From contig PMLH01000375.1 of assembly GCA_003159055.1 (NCBI GenBank), forward strand, positions 379 to 9,448: a stretch of DNA of 9,070 bases, given 5' to 3'. Below are positions 1-8,600 of this stretch, piece after piece. A program made the position numbers and the translations under genes. The first letter of the stretch is position 1; each line of letters starts with the position of its first letter. The stretch comes from Myxococcales bacterium (GTDB lineage Bacteria; Myxococcota; Polyangia; Fen-1088). Below the pieces are notes generated by a model, which searched no databases, had not been told where the DNA came from, and was given only the letters and a program-made list of their open reading frames with translations.

Positions 1-938
<938 letters not shown>

Positions 939-1024
939 GTTGCCGGGAAAGCTAGCACGCAAAGATTCAATTGGTAAACCAACCGGGCCGCAACCGCGTA
1001 GAATGTGCCTCTCGGAGCGCCATG
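939..1024. promoter_or_regulatory. Divergent intergenic region between ugd and the histidine kinase
   Basis: This short gap must hold the 5' signals of both genes. Visible elements are a GGAG Shine-Dalgarno at 1014-1017 serving the kinase start, a TAGAAT hexamer at 999-1004 that resembles a -10 box but has no convincing -35 at normal spacing, and a near-palindrome TTGGT-AA-ACCAA at 971-982 that could be an operator half-site pair. None of the promoter elements is proved by sequence alone; the assignment rests mainly on gene orientation. Confidence 0.4.
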
Positions 1025-2485
1025 ATGGATATCGCCCAGATCGACCAACTTCTGGCCCGAACCGGGCTTGGCCTTGCCTCGGTGTTCGAGATCTTCCCGG
1101 ACATGGTCTTCGTGGTCGACCGGGAGGAGACCATCCTATTCGTCAATCAGGTCGCGGCCAGGGCGCTCGGACGCAAGCCTGAACAGGTCCTGGGAAAGAA
1201 GCAGAGCGAATTCTTCACACCAGAGCTGGCCGCGCGGCACAGCGTGGCCATCCAGGGCGTCTTCCGCACCGGCGAGACCATGGTGACGGAAGACCAGCAA
1301 GACCTGAATCTCCGGTCCATCTGGATCGACACACGGCTGGTGCCGATCCGTGACCCGAACGGCGGGATCGTGGCCGTGGTCGGCATCGTCCGCGACGTCA
1401 GCGAACGGCGAAACGCCCGTGATGCCCTGGCTCTGCGCGAGGCCTACTTGCGCGGCATGCTCGACAATTTCCCCTACCTGGTTTGGTTCAAGAATACGCA
1501 GGGTAAGTTTCAGATTGTCAATCAGACCTTCGCCACCGCCGCTGGCAAAGCCAGCGCGTCGGATTTGATTGGCCTCGACGATTTCGACATCTGGCCGCAC
1601 GAGCTGGCAGCCCACTACGTCGCCGACGACAACGTGGTCATCGAGACGCACGAAAAGAAGCTGGTCGAAGAAGAGATCTACATGAACGGTGAAAATCGGT
1701 GGGTCGAAACCTTCAAGTCGCCGGTCTTCGATGCGGAAGGCACGATCATCGGCACCACCGGACTGGCGCGCGACATCACCCTACGCCGGCAGCTGCAAGA
1801 GGATCAGCGGCGATCGCGCGAGCAGCTCCGCGCTTTGGCGGCGCACGTTGAATCGGTCCGCGAGCAGGAGCGCGTCCGCATCGCGAGGGAGATTCACGAC
1901 GAGTTGGGGCAGTCGCTCACCTGCATGGGGATGGATCTTGCGTTTCTCGACAGGCAGATCGATCCCGACAACAAGGACGCCGCCGCGCGGGTCGCGGCCC
2001 TGGTCGAGTTGGTCAAGGACACCATCCGCTGCGTGCGTCGCATCTCGTCCGAGTTGCGCCCGAGCATCCTCGACGATTTGGGGCTGGGCGCGGCCGTCGA
2101 ATGGCTGGCGCATGATTTCGAGGCGCGCACGCAGATCGCCTGCTCGGTCGAGGTGCCGGAGGATTTGTCGCTGCCCTTCGAGCTGGCGACGCCGCTGTTT
2201 CGCGTCTGCCAGGAAGCGCTGACCAACGTCACCCGCCACGCCAGCGCCAGCAGCGTCAGCATCCAACTGACATGCTCGAACACTGAGATCGCATTGGTCG
2301 TCAAAGACGACGGCCGCGGCATCACCGAGGAAGAAATCAAGCGCAACGGCTCACTCGGGCTTTTGGGCATGAAGGAACGGGTGACGATCTTGGGCGGCAC
2401 GCTCGACCTGGAGGGACGATCTGGCCACGGCACGACCCTCGCGATCCGCATCCCGCTCGGCCAGTCCCCGTCGCCGCGCCCCTGA
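1025..2485 (+). CDS. Cytoplasmic PAS-PAS sensor histidine kinase (HisKA_3/NarL-partner type)
   Basis: This is a two-component sensor that autophosphorylates on histidine and should pass phosphate to a NarL/LuxR-type response regulator. The 486-residue product has a first PAS domain at about 15-130, closing with GIVRDVSERR. A second PAS domain lies at about 140-255 (NFPYLVWFKNTQGKF, closing GLARDITLRR). A short helical linker follows. The dimerisation/phosphoacceptor motif is RIAREIHDELGQSLT with His291. The GHKL ATPase has N-box QEALTNVTRHA (Asn401), DDGRG (428-432), GLLGMKER (445-452) and GHGTTL (467-472). No membrane segment or signal peptide is seen, so it senses an intracellular cue; the PAS ligand is unknown. 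ATG 1025 is chosen because GGAG lies 7 nt upstream; ATG 1022 is adjacent, and an in-frame TTG at 971 is less likely. No response regulator is in the window, so it is an orphan here. Confidence 0.92.
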   Translation: MDIAQIDQLLARTGLGLASVFEIFPDMVFVVDREETILFVNQVAARALGRKPEQVLGKKQSEFFTPELAARHSVAIQGVFRTGETMVTEDQQDLNLRSIWIDTRLVPIRDPNGGIVAVVGIVRDVSERRNARDALALREAYLRGMLDNFPYLVWFKNTQGKFQIVNQTFATAAGKASASDLIGLDDFDIWPHELAAHYVADDNVVIETHEKKLVEEEIYMNGENRWVETFKSPVFDAEGTIIGTTGLARDITLRRQLQEDQRRSREQLRALAAHVESVREQERVRIAREIHDELGQSLTCMGMDLAFLDRQIDPDNKDAAARVAALVELVKDTIRCVRRISSELRPSILDDLGLGAAVEWLAHDFEARTQIACSVEVPEDLSLPFELATPLFRVCQEALTNVTRHASASSVSIQLTCSNTEIALVVKDDGRGITEEEIKRNGSLGLLGMKERVTILGGTLDLEGRSGHGTTLAIRIPLGQSPSPRP

Positions 2486-2740
2486 CGACGGCCTGCATAG
2501 TGCAATTCCCCAAAAGCCCGGCGGGGCTCGTGAGTTGGTAAATCAACAACATCGTGCGACTGCGACCGGATGCCAGAAATCTTGCGTAGTTGGGATGCAC
2601 AACGGAGGGCGAAAAACATGCGGAAACGACCATGTGGCATACGGGTGAATCATGAGTACCGAGGGAACTATCACCGCTGGGTGAACCAACTCCTGTTCGC
2701 GGCGGGCGTGGCGGCCAGGCCTCATCCATGGAGGTCGCTC
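2486..2740. other. Non-coding gap after the histidine kinase
   Basis: I see no gene with family resemblance here. An open frame runs through part of it into the transposase remnant, but its first 57 codons match nothing I recognise and look like translated flank. The last bases carry a good Shine-Dalgarno (GGAGG at 2730-2734), 6 nt before the remnant's ATG. The stretch is therefore probably the former left end of the insertion sequence. I could not find its terminal inverted repeat by eye. Confidence 0.4.
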
Positions 2741-3037
2741 ATGACCGTTGCCGCCAAGGTCGAGGCAGAGATCGCGCGACTCCTTCACGTCGAGCACTGA
2801 GCACTGAGATGGGCACGATCGCCGTCCAGCTTAGCGTGCGTGAGGATGCCGTCCGTCGCATCCTCGGACTGCTGACGCAAAAACTGCGTCCAGAACGTCC
2901 GCCGCTCTTAGTCGCGCTGTACGATGGGTGCATCAAGGAGACCTCGCCGAAAGGATCCGGGCCGACGCTCGACGAGACTTCTCTACATGCTCAGAGACCG
3001 AGGCTGTTCCGAGGCGGTGTGAGGGCGATTATGGTAG
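2741..3037 (+). pseudogene. Decayed N-terminal fragment of an IS21-type transposase (IstA-like)
   Basis: This is the remnant of an insertion-sequence transposase. It begins at ATG 2741 with GGAGG 6 nt upstream and reads MTVAAKVEAEIARLLHVEH, then hits TGA at 2798. The similarity resumes one frame away as GTIAVQLSVREDAVRRIL (from about 2812) and ERPPLLVALYDGCIKE to about 2940. It returns to the first frame as STRLLYMLRDRGCSEAV (2969-3019), then switches again to GGVRAIM. Together these follow the order seen in IS21-family IstA: an N-terminal helix-turn-helix for end recognition, then the segment leading to the catalytic core. The DDE core and the IstB ATPase partner are absent, so it cannot transpose. 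At least three frame breaks show age. The assignment comes from recalled family motifs, so the exact IS group is uncertain. Confidence 0.68.
2792..2808. repeat. 7-bp tandem duplication (GAGCACT x2 plus GAG)
   Basis: GAGCACT is repeated head to tail and followed by a further GAG. It sits exactly at the first frame break of the transposase remnant, at the codons for His-Val-Glu-His. A 7-bp gain alone does not restore the observed downstream frame, so a second small indel must lie nearby. Confidence 0.8.
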
Positions 3038-3038
3038 C

Positions 3039-4046
3039 ATGCGGCAGATGGAAGCAACTGGCTCGGACAACCCTGCTCCGGAGGCAACTATCGACGTCAG
3101 CGTGGTGGTCCCAGTTTACAACGGTTCGCGGACGCTGGCGGAAACGATGGATTCAATCCTGGCGCAAACATTCGACCGCTTTGAAGTCGTTGTCGTCAAC
3201 GACGGCTCCACGGACCAGTCCGCCCGCATCTTGGAGCCCTACTGCTCAAACCGCAGGGTGCGATACTACAGCAAAAAGAACGGCGGGGTAGCTTCGGCCC
3301 GCAACTACGGCATCCGGCGGGCCAAAGGCCGGTTCATAGCTTTCTGCGATCAGGATGACATCTGGCTGAAAGAGAAGCTTTGCCGCCAGATTCCCCTGTT
3401 TGACCAGCAAGAGGTGGGTCTGGTCTACTGTTGGCTCGCAATGGCGACATGGAGAGAGGATGGGACGCTCGTGGACTTAGCGAACAGCGCCGATCCGCCC
3501 AGGTATTCCGGAAGGTGCATCGAGCCGCTGTTCTCGAAGAATTTCATCGCTTGTTCTACTGCGGTATTCCGGAAGTCCTTACTCGACCAGGTTGGCTTGC
3601 TCTGTGAGAACCCCACCCTCCGTGGGGTCGACGACTGGCATCTGTGGCTGCGCCTGGCATCTATCAGCGAAGTCGCGTTCGTTCCGGAGCACATGGTGCG
3701 ATACGGGCTTCACGGCAACAACTATTCCAGGAACGAGCGGTTGATGTTCGCCGCAGAGCGCTATTGCATTCGGGACCTTGCGGATTTTTTGCGTAGTCAT
3801 GGTCTGACCGCCGAGAGCGTGCGGCGGACACAGCACCGCTCAGCCGCCGAATACACACGGAACCTGATCAACTGTGGTGACTACAGCGCCGCTGCTAGGG
3901 CCGCACTCGAGGCCTGGTCGTTGCGACCCAAGGACGTCAGCCATCTGCTGCTGGCGGCGGGCCTTTTCGCGCTTCCATCTCGTGCGATCACGGGTGGCCG
4001 AGATTCATTACGAAGTCTTAGAACTTTCCTCGCGAAGAGCCGATGA
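3039..4046 (+). CDS. Family 2 (GT-A) glycosyltransferase
   Basis: This enzyme transfers a sugar from a nucleotide-sugar donor, typically in exopolysaccharide, O-antigen or glycoside assembly. The 335-residue product opens the GT2 fold with VSVVVPVYNGS (from residue 21). NDGSTDQS (54-61) and the metal/donor-binding acidic cluster CDQDDIW (103-109, the DXD equivalent) follow. GVDDWHLWLRL (about 196-206) sits where the acceptor-side catalytic acid usually lies. The last 80 residues are predicted helical, and no membrane helix is evident, so it is probably cytosolic or peripheral. The donor and acceptor cannot be read from the sequence. The frame is open upstream to 2928, but that part reads through transposase debris. 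ATG 3039 and ATG 3048 are the sensible starts, and neither has a strong ribosome-binding site. It lies 253 bp ahead of the methyltransferase-ACP gene and could be transcribed with it. Confidence 0.87.
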   Translation: MRQMEATGSDNPAPEATIDVSVVVPVYNGSRTLAETMDSILAQTFDRFEVVVVNDGSTDQSARILEPYCSNRRVRYYSKKNGGVASARNYGIRRAKGRFIAFCDQDDIWLKEKLCRQIPLFDQQEVGLVYCWLAMATWREDGTLVDLANSADPPRYSGRCIEPLFSKNFIACSTAVFRKSLLDQVGLLCENPTLRGVDDWHLWLRLASISEVAFVPEHMVRYGLHGNNYSRNERLMFAAERYCIRDLADFLRSHGLTAESVRRTQHRSAAEYTRNLINCGDYSAAARAALEAWSLRPKDVSHLLLAAGLFALPSRAITGGRDSLRSLRTFLAKSR

Positions 4047-4299
4047 CCGGCGCTAGGATGCACGGGGTAGTAGTCACAGCGTGCGCACGAACTCCGCCGC
4101 TGTGGATATTTACGATGGCTACTAGAAGCGCGGCGCACGACGACTCTCGGGTCGCGTACTTGCCTGCTGAAAGGCGCCCCCTAGTGCAAAGACCCCCCCG
4201 GCATAGTTGCCCTCCCGGGAAAGCTTCTCCACCGCAGCCTTGGCGTGCGGCTCTCGCTACGGCTCAATCGGGTAAGAGGGACGAGTTCCGTCTATTTCC
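4047..4299. other. Non-coding leader before the biosynthetic gene pair
   Basis: No gene, clear terminator or recognisable promoter is visible. It contains pyrimidine-rich and G/C-run segments (for example a run of seven C near 4193-4199). The nearest purine-rich Shine-Dalgarno-like stretch, AGAGGG, ends about 19 nt before the next ATG, too far to be a normal ribosome-binding site. An in-frame TAA at 4273 forces the next gene to start at 4300 or later. Confidence 0.45.
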
Positions 4300-5520
4300 A
4301 TGACTCACCAAGGTTCCTACAATGTCGGTTCCTTCGCTTCGGATACCCAAGCGGAAATCCGCCGCCTTAATGCCCAGGTGGATCTATTCTGGCCGGCGGA
4401 GGGCGAGCTGCTTATCCGACACGGCTTGCGTGACGGGATGCGCGTCCTCGACTGTGGTTGTGGACCGGGCCGACTGCTTGAGCTTCTGAAGCGTCGCCTC
4501 CCGAAAACGCGCTGCGTTGGCGTCGAAATCGATCCCCTCCTGGTCGAGACCGCGCAGAAGCATCTCGCGGCGTGCGAGCTTGCGGACTGCACCGTCCAGC
4601 AAGGTGCTGCCGAGGATCCCAGCCTCCCCCCGGAGAGCTTCGACTTCATCGTCACTCGCCTCGTGCTTGAGCATGTCCCGGATCCCTCGCTCGCTCTGCG
4701 TGGCCTCCGTTCGCTACTCAAGCCAGGCGGAAAGATCGCAGTCATCTCGAACGATTTCGACTTCCACCTGCGTACGTTTCCGCCCGTCAGCGAGCTCGAC
4801 GACATGTACAGTGCCTACTGCACTTCGCGACGGAATGATCACGGAGATCCGTGCATTGGTCGACGCATGCCTCACTTGTTGATCGAGTCGGGGTTTCGTC
4901 TGTTGGCGTGCGAGATCGAGGTCGCACACAATGCCATGATCGGCGACACCCCGTTCCTGAAGTCGGAAGGAGGCGGCATTCCGGCCCAGCTCGTTGACAG
5001 CGGCTTCCTCAAAGACACCATGCTGGACGCCATGACGCGTTCCTGGCGGCAGATGTTGGTTGCTCCGGTGCACAGCATCGCCCGGCCGCTGTGGGTGGCA
5101 ATCGGCGAGCGCCGTGATGAGGTTCAGCCTTCAAGTGGGACGTCCGCGCGAGGCGAGACCGCAGGGCGGGCCGTGCCGGCCATCCCCGAGGCTGCTGAAG
5201 GGCTCGGAGAGACCTCCCAGCCACTGCTCGACCGCATCGTGAAGACGGTCGCGAAGGTTATCGGGAGGGCTCCCATCAACTCGACCCAGTCGATGTCCAT
5301 GCTAGGCGTCGATTCGCTTTCAGCCATTCTGATCCAAGAGCGAATCAAGGTTGCGACGGGCGTGGAAATCCCGATCGTGTACCTGCTCGGCGACACGCCA
5401 CTGACAAGGCTGGCGGTAATGGTGGAAGAGCGGAAGGCTGGCGTCGTGGCTCAGAAGGAGGCAGAGCCCAGCTCGCACCAAGCGAGCACCTCAACCGTTC
5501 TCGAAGAGGGGGAGATTTGA
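4300..5520 (+). CDS. SAM-dependent methyltransferase fused to a C-terminal acyl carrier protein
   Basis: This is a two-domain biosynthetic protein of 406 residues. Residues about 30-270 are a class I methyltransferase. Motif I is VLDCGCGPG (49-57), the SAM-ribose acid lies in GVEID (74-78), FDFIVTRLVLEHVPDP (114-129) follows, then LLKPGGKIAVISND (139-152). A Ser/Gly/Ala/Glu-rich linker (about 275-305) leads to a carrier domain (about 306-380). Its phosphopantetheine site is LGVDSLSAI with Ser339, a PKS-style DSL motif. The C-terminal tail ends STVLEEGEI. Known family behaviour suggests methylation of a carrier-bound acyl group or its precursor, at C or O. The coupled downstream protein starts with a docking domain, so this ACP probably delivers its acyl chain there. 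No acyltransferase, ketosynthase or ligase is present, so loading must occur in trans. The arrangement recalls MT-containing loading modules of AprA/GphF type without their GNAT, but homology to those is not shown. Confidence 0.88.
   Translation: MTHQGSYNVGSFASDTQAEIRRLNAQVDLFWPAEGELLIRHGLRDGMRVLDCGCGPGRLLELLKRRLPKTRCVGVEIDPLLVETAQKHLAACELADCTVQQGAAEDPSLPPESFDFIVTRLVLEHVPDPSLALRGLRSLLKPGGKIAVISNDFDFHLRTFPPVSELDDMYSAYCTSRRNDHGDPCIGRRMPHLLIESGFRLLACEIEVAHNAMIGDTPFLKSEGGGIPAQLVDSGFLKDTMLDAMTRSWRQMLVAPVHSIARPLWVAIGERRDEVQPSSGTSARGETAGRAVPAIPEAAEGLGETSQPLLDRIVKTVAKVIGRAPINSTQSMSMLGVDSLSAILIQERIKVATGVEIPIVYLLGDTPLTRLAVMVEERKAGVVAQKEAEPSSHQASTSTVLEEGEI
5461..5517 (+). other. Putative C-terminal docking tail (short linear motif)
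   Basis: Residues 388-406 of the methyltransferase-ACP follow the carrier domain. They are Ser/Thr-rich, then acidic and hydrophobic, ending in VLEEGEI. Short disordered tails of this kind at the end of an upstream subunit bind the beta-hairpin (TubC_N) docking domain of the next subunit in known assembly lines. The pairing here is inferred from position and composition. Confidence 0.5.
5506..5514 (+). promoter_or_regulatory. Ribosome-binding site fixing the TTG start of the NRPS gene
   Basis: The purine run GAGGGGGAG lies inside the last codons of the methyltransferase-ACP gene and ends 2 nt before TTG 5517. Its GAGG core is 7 nt from that start. The TTG overlaps the upstream stop codon as TTGA, so translation of the two proteins is probably coupled, giving matched subunit amounts. 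Confidence 0.75.
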
Positions 5521-5684
5521 GACCCGGAGAGAGCTTTCTGGCCACTCTCGCCCGACGGCGGGTTCTGCTGGCATCCGAAGGGAGTCGGCTCCTCTTTCGG
5601 GCGCCGGAGGGTGCACTCGATGTCGAGCTACGTGATCAGCTGCGTTCCCACAAGGAAAGCCTCATTTCGGCGCTGAGGAGCCGA
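5517..5684 (+). other. TubC_N-type (beta-hairpin) docking domain
   Basis: The first 56 residues of the NRPS-like protein match the TubC_N pattern: a short helix (ESFLATLARRRVLL), a beta pair around EGSRLLFRAPEGAL, and a helical end VELRDQLRSHKESLISALRS. In tubulysin and related assembly lines this domain binds the C-terminal tail of the preceding subunit. Its presence says the C domain receives its donor from another protein, most simply the coupled methyltransferase-ACP. Confidence 0.85.
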
Positions 5685-8600
5685 CCAGGTTTCGTGCAGC
5701 TTTCACCGCCTTCCTACAATCAGGCTTCGCTGTACTTTCTTCATCTCGCAGATCGGATAGCCCCTGCCTACAACCTGGCGCTGGTCATGCGCATCCGCTC
5801 GAAGGTAGATGTGAGGTGCATGCGGGTCGCCCTGGATCGGCTGGCACGTAGGCATGACCAATTGCGGACCACGCTCGACCACATCCAGTTCGGCGACACG
5901 GCTGTCCTTTGCCAATTCGTAGCGCAGGACCTCTTGCCCAGGTTGGAAGAATTCGACATGCGAGGGTCGACGGACGCCGAACTGTGCGAGCAGGCACAAG
6001 CCTTCTACGCTCAACCCTTCAACTTGGAAATCGGCCCCACCGTGTGTGCGGGCCTATTCCAACGCGCAGCGGACGACCAAGTCCTCGTGATCAAATTGCA
6101 CCACGTCGTGGCCGACGGCTGGTCGCTTGGAATCATCGCACGTGACCTCGGCCACTACTACCGGAGTGCCTGTGAGGGCTCGAATGCCGAGCCGCAGGCG
6201 GTTCCGCGGGCTCCCTACACGGACTTTGCCCTGGACCAGATCGACTTTTTGTCCCAACCAAGCGGGACGAGCCAGATGGACTTCTGGCAGGAAGCACTCA
6301 CGCCGGTCCCTGAAGGTCTCGAGCTCGGAACGAAGAGTCGTCGTCCAGCCGTCCGCAGATCGGTCGGCGCTACGCAGCACTTCGAAATCGATGCCGAGGA
6401 GAAGTCTCGCCTTGAGGCTTGCGCCCAAGCGATCAACATCACGCCCTTCGCCTTGCTCTTAGCATGTTTCCAAGCACTCCTGCTGCGTCGCTCAGGGCAG
6501 GGGGATGTGTGCGTGGGCATTCCCACCTTGGGTCGCCGCGGCGAGGACTACAACGACACGGTTGGGTATTTCGTGAACCCGGTCGCTTTGCGTTGTCGGC
6601 GTCCCAGGCAAACGACCTTCCGAGAACACGCCAAGCGAACTGCTGAGGAGATGAGGGCCGCGCTCGACCACCGTGACGTGCCCTTTGCGGCTCTCGTGGA
6701 GAACCTACAGGTCAAGCGCGACACCTCGCGCACGCCTGTTCTGCCGGTGCTCTTCAACTTGCTGTCCCGTCGCATACTCGGGGACGTGGTGGATCTGATC
6801 TATCCATCCCCTAAGGAAGTCGCGATTGATTTCGGAGGACTCACCGCGGCGTCCTTCAACCTCAACCAGCAAGAAGGTCAGTTCGACGTCACCCTTGAGT
6901 TCGTCGATCGCCAAGACGGCTTGTTCGGGTTGTTCAAGTACTGCACCGACCTTTTCAGCGCAGACGAAGCCCGTTCGATGGTGAACGAGCTGCGACAGCT
7001 CCTGGTCAATGTCGTTTCGGATCTGGATGCGGTGATCGTGGAAGGCCCAGTCATCGGGATGACCAGCCCAAGCGAGACTGGCGAGAAGAAGCCTGGGCTC
7101 GTCCTAACCGCGACGTTCACGGCAGAATCGATGCAGGCGGCGTTCGAGTACTGGTTCGATCGCCTCGAGTGGCAGAACAACGTTTCCTTCGCGCCGTTCA
7201 ATCAGGTCTTCCAAACCCTGCTTGATCCCGCCAGCCTGCTGCGAAGGAATCCTGACCGTCCAGGGGTGGTTTTGGTCCGATTCGACGACCTGATGGGTAC
7301 TTCCGAGTGTGCAAGAGACCAGGCTCCGGGTGGTGTCGGACCGGAATGCATCGAGCGCTTGCGTGCGGACCTGGACGGGCTGGCTCAAGCCGTCGAACAA
7401 GCGGCTCGTGCCGCTTCCGCGCCCTTGCTCGTCGTCGTGTGTCCGTCTTCGCCAGTACTTCAATCGAACCCTGAAGAGGCCAACCTTCGGGGCGTTTTCG
7501 CTGGCCAACTGCAGTCCATCCAAGGCGTGCATGTGCTCACGCCCGAGGTGCTCGCCAGATGGTATCCGGTCGAGGACTTCTACGAGCCGCTGGGCGAGAA
7601 ACTCGGAAACATTCCCTACAAGCCCGCGTTTCTGGTGGCTCTGGCCTCAGGCATCGTGCGAACACTGCGCGCGACAATGGTTCGTCCCTGCAAGGCGATC
7701 GCCATCGACTGCGACAACACACTATGGGATGGCGTGGTCGCCGAGGACAGCGCAAACGGGGTCACGGTTGGGCCGCACCAGCGGGCGTTCCAAGAGTACT
7801 TGCTCGAGCAGCACCGAGAAGGGGTAGTGCTGTGTCTGTGCAGCAAGAACCGAGAAGCTGACGTCTGGAGCGTCTTCGACCAACATCCGGACATGCCTCT
7901 GCGCCGTGAGCACATTGGTTTCTGGAGGATCAACTGGGATTCGAAATCGTCGAACCTTCGCGAGCTTGCCGCGGAAATCAATATTGGCGTCGAGGCGTTC
8001 GCATTTCTCGACGACAACCCGGTCGAACGCGCAGAGGTCCGGGCCAACTGCCCCTCGGTTTTGTGCGCCGAGTTCCCCAAGGATTGGTCGTTGAGAGTGC
8101 CTTACCTGCGACGTCTGTGGCCGTTGGATCATCTCCGCACCACGGACGCGGATCGGAGGCGCAACGAGCACTACCGTGCCGAGCGGCTACGCAAGAACCT
8201 GCAGAGCAACGCGGATTCTCTGAGCGACTTTCTGGCGAAGCTCCAGCTGGAAGTCGACATCCACCCTGCGTTGCCATCCGAGCTCGAACGGCTGGCCCAG
8301 CTCAGCATTCGGACAAACCAGTTCAACACGACCGCACGGCGAATGACTTTTGCCGAGATCCAACGATACACTTCCTCGTCGAGAAACCTCGCCTGTGCCA
8401 CACATGTGCGGGACCGATTCGGCGACTACGGCCTGGTGGGTGCTGCCTTGGCCTCCATCCAGGATGACGGCTGTCTGCGGATCGATTCCTTGCTGCTCAG
8501 TTGTCGAGCCCTAGGCCGTGGAGTCGAGCACCGCATAGCCGCTTGGCTGGGCATGCAGGCAAGAGCTCACGCGTGTTCGCAAGTCGCGTTTTCACTGACG

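Noticed and set aside
999..1004. TAGAAT as a confident -10 promoter box for the kinase
   Set aside because: No -35 hexamer stands 16-18 bp upstream and no extended -10 TG is present, so it is only mentioned within the intergenic entry.
1136..1651. Minus-strand open frames inside the histidine kinase gene
   Set aside because: They are shadows of the kinase frame in GC-rich sequence, with no ribosome-binding site or recognisable domain.
2515..2528. Hairpin AGCCC-GGCG-GGGCT just after the histidine kinase as a terminator
   Set aside because: The stem is only 5 bp and no T-run follows; such stems are common by chance in GC-rich DNA.
2535..2546. TTGGTAAATCAA as a second copy of the motif at 971-982, flanking the kinase gene
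   Set aside because: A one-mismatch match over about 13 bases is expected between many pairs of sites in 9 kb, and this copy is a poorer palindrome.
2570..2740. Small gene ahead of the transposase remnant
   Set aside because: The codons from 2570 run in frame into the IstA start, but the peptide has no family resemblance, and the good ribosome-binding site serves ATG 2741 instead.
2874..2890. Perfect 6-bp hairpin GACGCA/TGCGTC with a 5-nt loop
   Set aside because: It lies inside the transposase remnant and has no T-tract; about two such stems are expected by chance in a window this size.
7309..8080. Overlapping open frames on both strands in the FkbH region
   Set aside because: The continuous NRPS frame has all HAD/FkbH motifs in order; the alternatives are codon-bias shadows.
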